A DNA stretch of 64,000 nucleotides, from the NCBI RefSeq assembly GCF_021295315.1, contig NZ_JAIMJA010000004.1, forward strand, positions 186,001-250,000. The letters are read 5' to 3'. Both the position numbers and the translations under genes were made by a program. The notes beneath the pieces were generated by a model. The model had not been told where the DNA came from. It made no database searches and saw nothing but the letters and a program-made list of their open reading frames with translations. This DNA comes from Motilimonas cestriensis (GTDB lineage Bacteria; Pseudomonadota; Gammaproteobacteria; Enterobacterales; CBDFNC01). How positions within the stretch are numbered: position 1 is the first letter of the stretch; every line of letters begins with the position of its first letter. Positions 40,884 through 50,836 of this stretch are shown here, piece after piece.

Positions 40884-41750
40884 TCACCTCACCCCCAAAC
40901 ACTTTTGATAGGCCGTAGGCGTCATGCCTACTAATTGTTTAAAGAAACGGCCCATATGGCTTTGATTGGAAAAGCCGCAAGCGAGGGCAATATCGGCCAG
41001 CTTCATTGGGCCTGTGAGTAAGTGCTTAACCTGCTCGATACGCAACTGCATTAGGTATTCTTGCGGCGTGCGCGCAAAGTGGGCTTTAAACATGCGAGTA
41101 AAGTGGTATTCACTTAACTGCGCTAATTCGGCTAACTCATGTAAATAAATTTGGCGATGGAAGTTGGCCTGCATAAAGTCTTGTACTTGCTTGGCAACTT
41201 TCGGTGCCAGTCCACCTTTAATAATCCCCAGTGGTTTCGTGAGCCCAGTGCTTTGCAATAAGTTAACTAAAATGGTGTCACTCATTTGCGCCATGGCCAA
41301 GTGGCTTTCCGGCGCCGACCAATCCATTAACAGCATTTGCTGGCGATACATGGCTTCAAGCGCAGGCTGACTAAAAAAGGTCAGGTCGGGCAGGGCGAGT
41401 TGCCGTGGGTCAATGTCAAACACTTGCAAGGCTAATTGCTTTAGGTGGCTATCCGTAAAATATAGGTGCATAAATTGTTGTGGATCGCCAAGCTGCCAGC
41501 GACTTTCACAGCCTTGCGGCATTAAGCAAAATTTACCGGCACCGCCTAATTCAGAGCGTATATCGGTACGATGGGTTTGCTCGCCACCTGATAGATATAA
41601 GCTTAGGGTATGAAACTTATCGTTTTGGTAATACAAACGATCATAAGCATTACTATATTGCGCCCACGCCAATTTCGGCGTGATCCCTTGCTGGCGATGG
41701 CACACTTTTGATGATTTAAAAAAGCTCATATAGCGGACGTTTTCGTTCAT
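40884..41750 (-). CDS. AraC-family transcriptional regulator
   Basis: 288 residues. A cupin-like sensory half is followed by two HTH motifs in the last 100 residues ('LHELAELAQLSEYHFTRMFKAHF' and 'LADIALACGFSNQSHMGRFFKQLVGMTP'). It is divergent from an EamA transporter gene 150 bp away, its most likely target. The intergenic region has a direct repeat GCTATCG at 41829-41835 and 41853-41859 (24-bp spacing), which might be AraC half sites. Ligand unknown. Confidence 0.9.
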   Translation of the reverse strand: MNENVRYMSFFKSSKVCHRQQGITPKLAWAQYSNAYDRLYYQNDKFHTLSLYLSGGEQTHRTDIRSELGGAGKFCLMPQGCESRWQLGDPQQFMHLYFTDSHLKQLALQVFDIDPRQLALPDLTFFSQPALEAMYRQQMLLMDWSAPESHLAMAQMSDTILVNLLQSTGLTKPLGIIKGGLAPKVAKQVQDFMQANFHRQIYLHELAELAQLSEYHFTRMFKAHFARTPQEYLMQLRIEQVKHLLTGPMKLADIALACGFSNQSHMGRFFKQLVGMTPTAYQKCLGVR

Positions 41751-41900
41751 AGCAAAATAATAAAGGCTTCAACGGTGGTGCTCAATCGTTGGTGACAATT
41801 AAAACCGCAAGATCATGTTAAAAGCCGCGCTATCGTGACAGCTTTTCGTCATGCTATCGAACACAATAAAGACTGGTTAGTTTAGTATGGGAATAGAGCA

Positions 41901-42809
41901 ATGTCGGCACTGATATATCTACTTATGATAGGCCTATGGGGCTTTTCTTGGATCGCTATTAAATGGCAGCAAGGGATCGTGGCCACGGAAGTCTCGATAT
42001 TCTATCGCTTCGCTTTAGCAGCCTTGTTGATGTTTATTTTTGGCAAGTTATTTAAGCAGCTGCAACAGCCTAAGTTATCGCAGCATCGCTTTTTTGCTTT
42101 GCAGGGTTTGTGTTTGTTTTGTTGTAACTTCTTGGCTTTTTACAGTGCGACCCATTATATCGCCAGTGGCTTAACCGCAGTGGTCATGGCAACCGCCCCT
42201 ATTTTTAACGCGTTACATGGACGCTTATTTTTCAAAACGCCTACCACCGCTAATTTTTGGCTTGGTGTGGTGATAGGCTTATCGGGGATTGGGCTGTTAT
42301 TTGGCGCTGATTTATTGGCGACAACATGGTCAACGGATGTGTTAATTGGCCTTGGTTATGCGCTACTTGGCACTTGGTGTTTCTCCATTGGTAATATGAT
42401 TAGTGTGCGTAATACACGCGATAATATTAAGCCCTACACCGCCACTAGCTATAGTATGTTATATGGCTGCGCTACTTTATTGGTGATTATTTACTTACGC
42501 GATTTGCCTTTTAATATCGACCTACAAGTGCAATACCTTGGCAGCTTGTTTTATCTGGCGGTACCCGCGACGGTGATGGGCTTTACCTTGTATTTGATCT
42601 TGGTGGATCGTATCGGTGCTAATACGGCTTCTTATGTTTTATTAATTACACCGATAGTCGCGTTGGTAGTCTCTAGCGTGTTTGAGTCATATCACTGGAC
42701 TATCTATTCCAGCTTAGGTTTGGCGTTAGTGATTTTAGGCAATGTGGTGGCGCGAACCGTTAATCCTTTATGGCGTCGGAAAGGCAAGCTAGTTATTACT
42801 CCGGCTTGA
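41901..42809 (+). CDS. EamA/DMT-family permease
   Basis: 302 residues with ten hydrophobic helices in two EamA repeats ('LMIGLWGFSWIAIKWQQG' at the N-terminus; 'TATSYSMLYGCATLLVI' starts the second). Members export amino acids, nucleosides or other metabolites; the substrate cannot be told here. The divergent AraC regulator suggests inducible expression. Confidence 0.9.
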   Translation: MSALIYLLMIGLWGFSWIAIKWQQGIVATEVSIFYRFALAALLMFIFGKLFKQLQQPKLSQHRFFALQGLCLFCCNFLAFYSATHYIASGLTAVVMATAPIFNALHGRLFFKTPTTANFWLGVVIGLSGIGLLFGADLLATTWSTDVLIGLGYALLGTWCFSIGNMISVRNTRDNIKPYTATSYSMLYGCATLLVIIYLRDLPFNIDLQVQYLGSLFYLAVPATVMGFTLYLILVDRIGANTASYVLLITPIVALVVSSVFESYHWTIYSSLGLALVILGNVVARTVNPLWRRKGKLVITPA

Positions 42810-42851
42810 TGCTGCAAACTTACGTCGGTCAATAGATCAAAATGCGTTTTA

Positions 42852-42877
42852 AAGCCGCCAAGTCATCCTTGGCGGCT
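42852..42877 (+). terminator. Hairpin after the EamA gene
   Basis: Stem AAGCCGCCA/TGGCGGCTT with an 8-nt loop; only a short T/A tail follows, so efficiency is uncertain. Confidence 0.65.
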
Positions 42878-43095
42878 TATTCCAATCGCTAGTCATTTAA
42901 TTTCGCATCTAGCTGATGTTGCCAATTTATTTGGTGTAAAAAGTGATTAAAAGGGTGAAATTAACCAACCTCTGCCATCTTTCCTTCATTTTCATCTTGT
43001 AGTCTCAGCTCGCAATATCCATTCAGTACTCATGCTGTTGGCTTTTCAAGCATAAGCACGCAGCCAAAGAGTCCCTTTATTTTGAGGAAAAACAA

Positions 43096-44880
43096 GTGAG
43101 CAAACCGTTTTCACGTCGTGATTTTATTCGAATGTCTGCTATGGGAGCCGGTGCTGCGGTTCTCTCTATTGGATTGATGGGCTGTAATGACAGTTCTTCG
43201 GGACCCGCTAATAAAAAAGGTGCGACAACTAACGAGCCACTTATTGGGGTTGGATTTCAACATGGTATTGCCAGTGGCGATCCTTTATCTGACAGAGTGA
43301 TAATTTGGACTAAGGTGACGCCAAAAACGACGGTAGATAAATTAACCGTCAGCTGGGAGGTAGCCGAAGATGAAGGCTTTACCAAACTAGTGACGAATGG
43401 TGAAACAGAGACAACAGCAGATCGCGACTTTACGGTGAAAGTAGATGCGGGTGGCTTGTCAGCCAATGCCACATATTACTATCGTTTTCATTCTAATGGA
43501 GTCAGCTCGGCGATTGGCCGCATGAGAACGCTGCCTGAAGGCAGTGTTGCAATGGTTAAATTAGCGGCAATCTCTTGCTCTAATTACCCAGCCGGGTATT
43601 TTAACGTGTTGGCTGAAATAGCGAAGCAAGACGATCTAAATGCGGTACTGCATTTAGGGGATTATATTTACGAATATGCCGATGGCGGTTATGCAAGTGA
43701 AGAAGCGAAGGCGATGGGCAGAGTGGTTGAGCCTATCCATGAGTTACTCACTTTAGCGGATTATCGCATGCGTTACGCGCAGTATCGCCTTGATGCTGAT
43801 ATGCAACTATTCCATAGCAGACTGCCCATTATTCCGGTGTGGGACGATCATGAAATAGCCAATGATACTTGGCGTGAAGGGGCGGAAAATCATCAATCAG
43901 AAGAAGGAGAGTTTGAGCAGCGTAAAATGGCTGCAATCCAAGCTTATTTTGAATGGCTACCCATACGTCCCCTTGTTGAGGGCAATAATGAAACCATTTA
44001 CCGCAGTTTTAAGTTTGGCGATTTAGTTGATTTACATATGCTGGATACGCGCTTGATTGGTCGCGATCAACAGTTGGATTACGCTAATTACCTTGGCGCT
44101 GATGGTAGCTTCAACGCGAGTGCCTTTATGGCTGATGTCGGTGACCCCAACCGCACTATGATGGGCGCGGAGCAGTTTGAATGGTTAAAAGGTCAATTAA
44201 CAACATCAGTAGCCACCTGGCAGGTGCTAGGCCAACAAACCTTGATGGGAAACATGAGCCTACCGGCGTCTTTGATTACCCAGCAAATATCGTTAAATGA
44301 TTTTTCTGAGTTAGCTTACATTGCGCAATTAGCGCAACAGGCACAAGTTGATCCCAGTTCGCTAACTGCTGCACAGTTGTTGTTTCTTGAGGCAAACCAA
44401 CAGCGCTTAACGGCAGATGCGATGCAGTTGTTACAGTCGCCAAAAATCCCTTACAACCTTGATGCTTGGGATGGTTATGCCTATGAGCGTGAAGTACTGT
44501 TGGCAACAGCCAAGCAGAATAATGCCAACTTAGTTGTTTTATCTGGTGACACGCATAATGCATGGGCTAATGATTTGCGTTTGCGATCAGGGGGGCATGT
44601 GGGGGTTGAGTTTGCCGTTGCGTCTGTAAGCTCGCCTGGCATGGAGGTTTACCTTGGCGTCAAACCAGAAAATGAGCCGGGAATGGTGCAGCTGGTGGAT
44701 GATCTGAAATATACTAATCTTACCAATCGTGGCTATATGATGATTACCTTTACCCCTGATACCGCCGTTAGTGAGTGGCTATATTGCTCAACGGTTAAGT
44801 CGAAGCAATATGAAATGTTAACGGATAGGCAGCATCGCCTGATGGTTAAAGTGAACACCAACACGTTAATTTCTGCTTAG
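43096..44880 (+). CDS. phoD: Alkaline phosphatase D (PhoD) family phosphoesterase
   Basis: 594 residues. A Tat signal is clear (SRRDFIRMSAMGAG) and LMGC near residue 30 may be a lipobox, so it could be a Tat-exported lipoprotein. An N-terminal fibronectin-like domain precedes the catalytic domain with 'HLGDYIYEYADGGY' near 195, 'PVWDDHEIANDTW' near 255 and 'LSGDTHNAWANDL' near 495. PhoD enzymes use Fe/Ca and cleave phosphodiesters and monoesters. Start is GTG after TTGAGGAAA. No Pho box was identified. Confidence 0.92.
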   Translation: MSKPFSRRDFIRMSAMGAGAAVLSIGLMGCNDSSSGPANKKGATTNEPLIGVGFQHGIASGDPLSDRVIIWTKVTPKTTVDKLTVSWEVAEDEGFTKLVTNGETETTADRDFTVKVDAGGLSANATYYYRFHSNGVSSAIGRMRTLPEGSVAMVKLAAISCSNYPAGYFNVLAEIAKQDDLNAVLHLGDYIYEYADGGYASEEAKAMGRVVEPIHELLTLADYRMRYAQYRLDADMQLFHSRLPIIPVWDDHEIANDTWREGAENHQSEEGEFEQRKMAAIQAYFEWLPIRPLVEGNNETIYRSFKFGDLVDLHMLDTRLIGRDQQLDYANYLGADGSFNASAFMADVGDPNRTMMGAEQFEWLKGQLTTSVATWQVLGQQTLMGNMSLPASLITQQISLNDFSELAYIAQLAQQAQVDPSSLTAAQLLFLEANQQRLTADAMQLLQSPKIPYNLDAWDGYAYEREVLLATAKQNNANLVVLSGDTHNAWANDLRLRSGGHVGVEFAVASVSSPGMEVYLGVKPENEPGMVQLVDDLKYTNLTNRGYMMITFTPDTAVSEWLYCSTVKSKQYEMLTDRQHRLMVKVNTNTLISA

Positions 44881-44898
44881 GTTTTTAATGCTCATTTT

Positions 44899-44938
44899 AA
44901 GGATCGAATATGCCAATTAGCATATTCGATCCTTTTTT
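44899..44938 (+). terminator. Terminator after phoD
   Basis: Perfect 15-bp stem (44899-44913 with 44920-44934, AAGGATCGAATATGC arm), 6-nt loop, T tail. Lies between convergent genes and may also weaken read-through from the minus strand. Confidence 0.92.
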
Positions 44939-44979
44939 ACTGCTTGGTTGAGCTTATTAAAGTAGCTTAAAGCTGAACA

Positions 44980-46509
44980 TTAATCGGCTTTAATAAACGA
45001 GCCGTAAATGTCTTTTCTACGATGTTTAAGATTGGTCACAGAGCCTTCGGTATTAAGTTGTTTCAGCTTGGTTAAATCAACATCGGCGAAAATGATCATC
45101 TCGGTATTGGCGCTGGCTTCGGTCAGTGTGGCATCGTGAGGAAAGTAAATGTCTGATGGTGAAAACACCGCCGATTGGGCATATTGAATATCAACGTTAT
45201 CAACCCGTGGTAAGTTGCCAACGCTGCCGCCAATGGCAACATAACATTCGTTCTCAATAGCACGGGCTTGCGAGCAAATTCTCACGCGTTGGTAACCATT
45301 CTTGGTGTCGGTCCAAAACGGTACAAAGATAATTTGTACGCCTTGCTCTGCCATCATTCGACCCAGCTCAGGAAATTCACTGTCATAACAGATTAATATG
45401 CCCACTCTTCCGGCATCGGTATCAAATACTTTGACACTATTACCACCATCAATAACCCAGTCTTTCTCTTCGTGAGGGGTAATATGAATTTTGTATTGAG
45501 CGTCAATTTGACCATCACGGTGCAGCAGATAAGAGACGTTGTAGAGCTTTTCGCCTTCGATAACAGGAACGCTGCCAGCAATGATGTTTATATTGTAGGT
45601 AACCGCCATTTGTGAAAAGCGATTTTTTATCTCGTCACTGAAGCTGGCCAGAAAGCGTATGGCCTCCACTGAATTCTGCCCTTCTTGTAAGCCCATTAGT
45701 GGCGCATTGAAGAACTCGGGAAACAGCGCAAAATCGGCTTTATAGTTAGAAAGTGAAGACACAAAATACTCGGCTTGATCCATTAAATCGTCAAGATCGT
45801 GCATGGTACGCATTTGCCATTGGATCACGCCAAGACGTACTAAGGTTTTTTCAATATCGTGGACGGATGTAATATCTTCTTCATAAAAAAAGTTATCCCA
45901 CTCCAATAATGTGCCATAGCCCTTTGAAGCATCATCTTCGGGTAGGTAGCCTCGCATCAAACGCTTAACATCAAAGTCGTTGGCCAACTGAAATGACAAA
46001 ATAGGGTCGTGTAATTCGCGGCGCTTAACCTTGTCTATGTATTCTGGCACGCTCAACTTATCGGCATGTTTGTAGTACAAAGGAATGCGGCCGCCCGCTA
46101 GGATAGCTTTAAAATTCTTATTTCGGCACAGCTCTTTGCGCGCATCATAAAGTCTGCGACCTAAGCGTAATCCGCGATAGTCAGGATGCACGAACACATC
46201 CAAGCCGTACATGGCGTCGCCCGTGGGGTTGTTCTGTATTACATTGTTCTCATCTATGATGTCATTGTATGTGTGAGGTAAAGAATAGCGGTTGTAACTG
46301 ACCTTAATAGTAAGGGCAACACCAACTATTTTATCGCTATCTACAATACAAATTTGTCCATCTGGAAACTGTTTAATAAGATCCATAATGGTCGTTTTTG
46401 GCCATGCTCCCCCCACGTCAGGAAAAACTAAGTCCATTAATTCAGCTATTTGGATATAGTCACTTGATTCTATGGTACGTAAGGAAAGCTTGGGAGTATT
46501 GTGATCCAT
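44980..46509 (-). CDS. GNAT acetyltransferase fused to carbon-nitrogen hydrolase
   Basis: 509 residues from ATG 46509, chosen for its AGGAC site; the frame runs 35 residues further upstream without conserved sequence. The N-terminal GNAT domain (about 10-190) has the acetyl-CoA loop 'HPDYRGLRLGRRLYDAR'. The C-terminal nitrilase-superfamily domain (about 230-490) shows the Glu-Lys-Cys triad: 'LFPEFFNAPL', 'YKIHITPHE' and 'GILICYDSEFPEL'. This fusion is a known family whose substrate is unsettled; an amidase acting on N-acylated or polyamine-like compounds is possible. Confidence 0.9.
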   Translation of the reverse strand: MDHNTPKLSLRTIESSDYIQIAELMDLVFPDVGGAWPKTTIMDLIKQFPDGQICIVDSDKIVGVALTIKVSYNRYSLPHTYNDIIDENNVIQNNPTGDAMYGLDVFVHPDYRGLRLGRRLYDARKELCRNKNFKAILAGGRIPLYYKHADKLSVPEYIDKVKRRELHDPILSFQLANDFDVKRLMRGYLPEDDASKGYGTLLEWDNFFYEEDITSVHDIEKTLVRLGVIQWQMRTMHDLDDLMDQAEYFVSSLSNYKADFALFPEFFNAPLMGLQEGQNSVEAIRFLASFSDEIKNRFSQMAVTYNINIIAGSVPVIEGEKLYNVSYLLHRDGQIDAQYKIHITPHEEKDWVIDGGNSVKVFDTDAGRVGILICYDSEFPELGRMMAEQGVQIIFVPFWTDTKNGYQRVRICSQARAIENECYVAIGGSVGNLPRVDNVDIQYAQSAVFSPSDIYFPHDATLTEASANTEMIIFADVDLTKLKQLNTEGSVTNLKHRRKDIYGSFIKAD

Positions 46510-46650
46510 ATTGAAAAGTCCTAGTGGCAATATTTTGTTCAGGATGCCACAGGTATAGCGAAACAAAAACACAAGTCTCCAGTAATACCTTCTATTTCCA
46601 GTGTTTGTTGCCAAGGAAGTGTTATTTAATTTATCTATAAATCATGAGTA

Positions 46651-46685
46651 TGAGTAAATTTCACCATATTTATGAGTAAATTTCA
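46651..46685. promoter_or_regulatory. Two probable MetR sites upstream of metF
   Basis: TGAGTAAATTTCA occurs at 46651-46663 and 46673-46685, 22 bp apart (two helical turns). It matches the MetR consensus TGAA-N5-TTCA at 7 of 8 positions. The pair ends 16 bp before the metF -35 box, a normal activator position. Confidence 0.65.
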
Positions 46686-46701
46686 TGTTAAATCAAAGTT
46701 G

Positions 46702-46754
46702 TTGACATTTATTCATAATTCATTAAATTAAGCCATTCAGACGGCTAAACGGCT
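46702..46754 (+). promoter_or_regulatory. metF promoter with two met boxes
   Basis: TTGACA (46702-46707), 16-bp spacer, TAAATT (46724-46729). Directly downstream are tandem 8-mers AGACGGCT (46739-46746) and AAACGGCT (46747-46754), matching the met box consensus at 7 and 6 of 8 positions. Confidence 0.75.
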
Positions 46755-46793
46755 ATTTGTTTTAGTCACAGTTTCGTCTTTGTTTGAATTTAA

Positions 46794-47690
<897 letters not shown>

Positions 47691-47723
47691 TCATCACTAG
47701 CCTTCTCGCTGAGCTAATCGTGA

Positions 47724-47822
47724 AAGGGTGGGTTTGATTGAGCGAGTATACAAGGCAGGGATGCCTTGTTTAAGCCTACATAGATGTATTTTCACGGCGG
47801 CTCGTGAAACAAACTCACCCTT
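47724..47822. repeat. Intergenic hairpin repeat after metF
   Basis: Outer arms AAGGGTGGGTTTG (47724-47736)/CAAACTCACCCTT (47810-47822), one mismatch, enclosing the hairpin CAAGGCA-GGGA-TGCCTTG (47751-47768). The inner hairpin and following GATG block are shared with 40791-40830. Looks like one member of a dispersed repeat family. Confidence 0.65.
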
Positions 47823-47845
47823 GAGTGTTGCAGTCTCAATTGCTA

Positions 47846-47873
47846 AAGCAGATCCCGCCAGGATCTGCTTTTT
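47846..47873 (+). terminator. Terminator downstream of metF
   Basis: Stem AAGCAGATCC/GGATCTGCTT with CGCCA loop and TTTTT tail, about 155 bp after metF and before the convergent AraC gene. Confidence 0.85.
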
Positions 47874-47896
47874 ATTGGTGTAGAAGATCAATAAAG

Positions 47897-48790
47897 CTAT
47901 TCAACTAAGCAATAGATCCTTGTGAGTAGATCTTTTGGCGCTGTGTCTTGTGGATTGTTGAGGTATTCTTCAAATGCGGGATGATCTTTAAGGGTACGGC
48001 CGCTTTGCGGCAACCATTGACCAAATAGCCAAGCATAGGGCTGCTCTAATTCGGCATAAGGCCCTTTAAACATCAAAGCAGCAGCCTTACTCGCTGGGAT
48101 CGACAAGTGTTGGATCTGCTCATCCTCCAGTACCAAATTCGGATCGTCAATGGTAATACAAGCCATGGATTCCAGATCTTCCGTCGCAACGGTTTTAGGA
48201 TCCTGATAATAGATGCCAAAGCTACGGGTTTGTGGTGTAAATAAGTTTCGACTGCCAGCATACATACACAACTTATCGAAGGCTTGGCCGATCTTCATAT
48301 AATCGCCGTGATGTTTGATGCCGATAAAGTTAAGTTGTGGTATTTCGGTAACTTCAACTGGATACATAAGGTGGATCTCCTGATCATAAAAGGGCTGAAA
48401 CTGCATCCACGACTGGGGTGACAGCGGTTCTGGTGTGGTATTGCCTTGGCTATTTTGTTGGCGATACTCACTGGGCGGCTGATTAAATAACTGAGCGAAG
48501 GCGCGGCTATAAGCTTCTAACGTGCTGTAGTTAAACTTTTTCGCTACTTCTGCAATGGGCGCTTGAGTGCGAATTAATTCGGCGGCAGATAGAAATAAAC
48601 GCAGCCTTCTCACTGTGGTATTAATCGTTTCACCCGTCATCAAACGATAGATACGATGAAAGTGATACGGTGACATACAGGCCACATCGGCTAAGGTATT
48701 CACATCTAGTGGTGCATCTAAGTGTTGATACATATAATCCACCACCTTGATTAGACGTTGTTGATATCCCTGCTGCGTACTGGCTTTCAT
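47897..48790 (-). CDS. AraC-type regulator with GyrI-like effector domain
   Basis: 297 residues. Unlike the AraC protein at 40884, the HTH is N-terminal ('VNTLADVACMSPYHFHRIYRLMTGET', then 'IAEVAKKFNYSTLEAYSRAFAQLFNQPP'), followed by a GyrI-like small-molecule-binding domain (about 135-297, 'IKHHGDYMKIGQAFDKL'). This is the Rob/SoxS-relative layout, often linked to drug or stress responses. No obvious target operon adjoins it. Confidence 0.9.
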   Translation of the reverse strand: MKASTQQGYQQRLIKVVDYMYQHLDAPLDVNTLADVACMSPYHFHRIYRLMTGETINTTVRRLRLFLSAAELIRTQAPIAEVAKKFNYSTLEAYSRAFAQLFNQPPSEYRQQNSQGNTTPEPLSPQSWMQFQPFYDQEIHLMYPVEVTEIPQLNFIGIKHHGDYMKIGQAFDKLCMYAGSRNLFTPQTRSFGIYYQDPKTVATEDLESMACITIDDPNLVLEDEQIQHLSIPASKAAALMFKGPYAELEQPYAWLFGQWLPQSGRTLKDHPAFEEYLNNPQDTAPKDLLTRIYCLVE

Positions 48791-48892
48791 CTTTTTTCTC
48801 TCGCTAATTAGTTGACGGTTTCAGCATATGTCAGGTTTATTTGATAATGTTTGCGCAGTTTAAGCCAAATTACCCGAAAAGGATCAGTATAG

Positions 48893-49363
48893 ATGCAAGA
48901 GATAGAGCGTAAATTTTTAGTAACAGGTGATTATAAGAATGACGCTTTTAAAGCTCAGCGCATTACCCAAGGTTACTTAAACTCTGCCCCTGAGCGCTGC
49001 GTGCGGGTGCGAATTAAAGGTGAGCAAGGTTTTTTAACCATTAAAGGCATCAGTGATGCTGCAGGATTAAGTCGTTTTGAGTGGGAGCGAGAAATCCCCG
49101 TTGCGGAAGCGCAAGCTTTATTGGCCTTATGTGAACCGGGTGTGATTGATAAAACCCGTTATTTGGTGAAAGCAGGCCTGCACACCTTTGAAGTAGATGA
49201 ATTCTACGGTGACAACGCTGGTCTGGTGGTCGCAGAAGTCGAGTTAACAAGTGTTGATGAAGCCTTTGCCAAGCCCAGCTGGCTAGGTGAAGAAGTGACG
49301 GGCGATAAGCGCTATTACAACTCGCAATTAATGCAGCAGCCTTATAGCCTTTGGTCGAGGTGA
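48893..49363 (+). CDS. CYTH domain protein (probable inorganic triphosphatase)
   Basis: 156 residues forming a single CYTH tunnel domain. The signature EIERKFLV lies at residues 3-10, with basic and acidic pairs through the barrel ('CVRVRIKGEQGFLTIKG', 'DKTRYLV', 'FEVDEFYGDNAGLVVAEVEL'). Bacterial single-domain members usually hydrolyse tripolyphosphate; adenylate cyclase or thiamine triphosphatase activity is less likely. No chelator (CHAD) domain is fused. Apparently monocistronic. Confidence 0.92.
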   Translation: MQEIERKFLVTGDYKNDAFKAQRITQGYLNSAPERCVRVRIKGEQGFLTIKGISDAAGLSRFEWEREIPVAEAQALLALCEPGVIDKTRYLVKAGLHTFEVDEFYGDNAGLVVAEVELTSVDEAFAKPSWLGEEVTGDKRYYNSQLMQQPYSLWSR

Positions 49364-49530
49364 TTTTTTTCAGGGCTACATACTGATATCAGTACTTAAT
49401 TTTCATTTGTCATTATTATATATTTTTTAATTAGATATTTTTTACAATGGTAAGTAAGCTACTTTCCATACATAGTTGAAGGTCAAGTCGCCATTGAATT
49501 CAGGTGGCTGAATATTGTTAGGATTGCTTT

Positions 49531-50718
49531 GTGAGATTGTTGATTAAAAAACTCTATCATTCTAACTTCTTTGGTTTGGGCCTAATAATGTTTATATTTG
49601 CTTTAATTTTCACTGCGTCAATTTATACCAGTATATATGATGACGTACTTAGCGCTTATGAGCTGACTAATGAAGCCCATAACGACGAATATTGGGTGGA
49701 AGGCTCTCCATCTGATGTTATTGTGCCTGAAGTTTTTATTGATGATGACGAACCATTCTTAGCTCGGCTTTGCCTTAACAGAATACGCTCCGGTGATGAG
49801 CTTAAAGCGATGATTGTTAGTGTTGCGGGTACTATTCGGTTTAACTGCTTTGCTAACGGTGAGTCCAAGCTTGAGCTTTATGGGTTAAATTCCGTGACAA
49901 AAAGTGTCACATCTTTGCTGGTAGGAATTGCGATAGATAAAGGTTTTATTCACTCAGTTCATGATCCCATTGCCATGTATTTACCGGATCATACTCACCT
50001 GCTTGGCGAGTATGGTAAAACGGTTACGATTGAAGATCTACTGCTGATGAAATCACCGATTGGCAATATGCCTCTATTTGCGGTTAATGATGGTCAAAGT
50101 GCTTTTTCACCTCAATTAGAGGCATATTTCGCAGCACCAGACCCTGTCGAATTTATTCTAGGATTTGGCGCTGCCGAAAGTGGCATTGAAGGTTTTAATT
50201 ATGGTGAAGGCCCAGCCACGCTGGTGGGGCGGATCATAGCAAATGCGACTGGAGTCAGTGTGGTTGAATTTGCCAAGCAGAACTTATTTCTGCCAATGGG
50301 AATTAAGTATTTTGAGTGGCACCTACTCGCTGACGGCAGTGCAAACACCGCAGGTGGGTTAGTACTAACAAGCTGGGATATGCTTAAAATTGGTGAACTT
50401 GTGCAAAATAATGGCGCATGGTCTGGTGATCAACTAGTGAATGCGCATTGGATAAAGAGTTCAATCGCGCCCCATATCTCGACAAGATCAACATGGAGCC
50501 AATATGGTTATTATTGGTGGAGTAATGTGTTTAAATTGAAGGGGAAAGATATCACTGTTATGGCTGCAAGAGGGTTTAAGGGGCAGTTTATTTTGGTTAT
50601 TCCTGAGCTTAAAGCCACGATAGCGATCAATGGTGACCATGAAGGTTTTAATGATTTGGGTGGCGTCTCACTAGCTGAATACATTATAAAGCGTTATGTA
50701 CCTCGTTTACTCGATTGA
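49531..50718 (+). CDS. Serine hydrolase of the beta-lactamase/NylB type
   Basis: 395 residues with an N-terminal membrane anchor (about 13-35). The nucleophile motif SVTK is at residues 121-124 ('NSVTKSVTSLL'), and a tyrosine in 'GFNYGEG' near 224 replaces the usual YxN. The C-terminal 'ARGFKGQFILVIPEL' resembles the KTG-equivalent region. The layout is closest to 6-aminohexanoate-dimer hydrolase and related esterases, facing the periplasm. Not expected to be a resistance beta-lactamase. Start is GTG 49531. Confidence 0.85.
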   Translation: MRLLIKKLYHSNFFGLGLIMFIFALIFTASIYTSIYDDVLSAYELTNEAHNDEYWVEGSPSDVIVPEVFIDDDEPFLARLCLNRIRSGDELKAMIVSVAGTIRFNCFANGESKLELYGLNSVTKSVTSLLVGIAIDKGFIHSVHDPIAMYLPDHTHLLGEYGKTVTIEDLLLMKSPIGNMPLFAVNDGQSAFSPQLEAYFAAPDPVEFILGFGAAESGIEGFNYGEGPATLVGRIIANATGVSVVEFAKQNLFLPMGIKYFEWHLLADGSANTAGGLVLTSWDMLKIGELVQNNGAWSGDQLVNAHWIKSSIAPHISTRSTWSQYGYYWWSNVFKLKGKDITVMAARGFKGQFILVIPELKATIAINGDHEGFNDLGGVSLAEYIIKRYVPRLLD

Positions 50719-50836
50719 AAGACTAGCTTTGCAGCAGTGGACTGAGTCCAGACGCACCCATAATGTGCCGCGCTGGACCAAATTAACAAGCAGTACTTAC
50801 AACGGCGAGCCGTGAAGTAATCGTAGAGGGAAGAGT

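Noticed and set aside
49531..50718. Antibiotic-resistance beta-lactamase
   Set aside because: The SxxK fold is shared, but the YxN motif is absent and the protein looks like NylB/esterase relatives with a membrane anchor.
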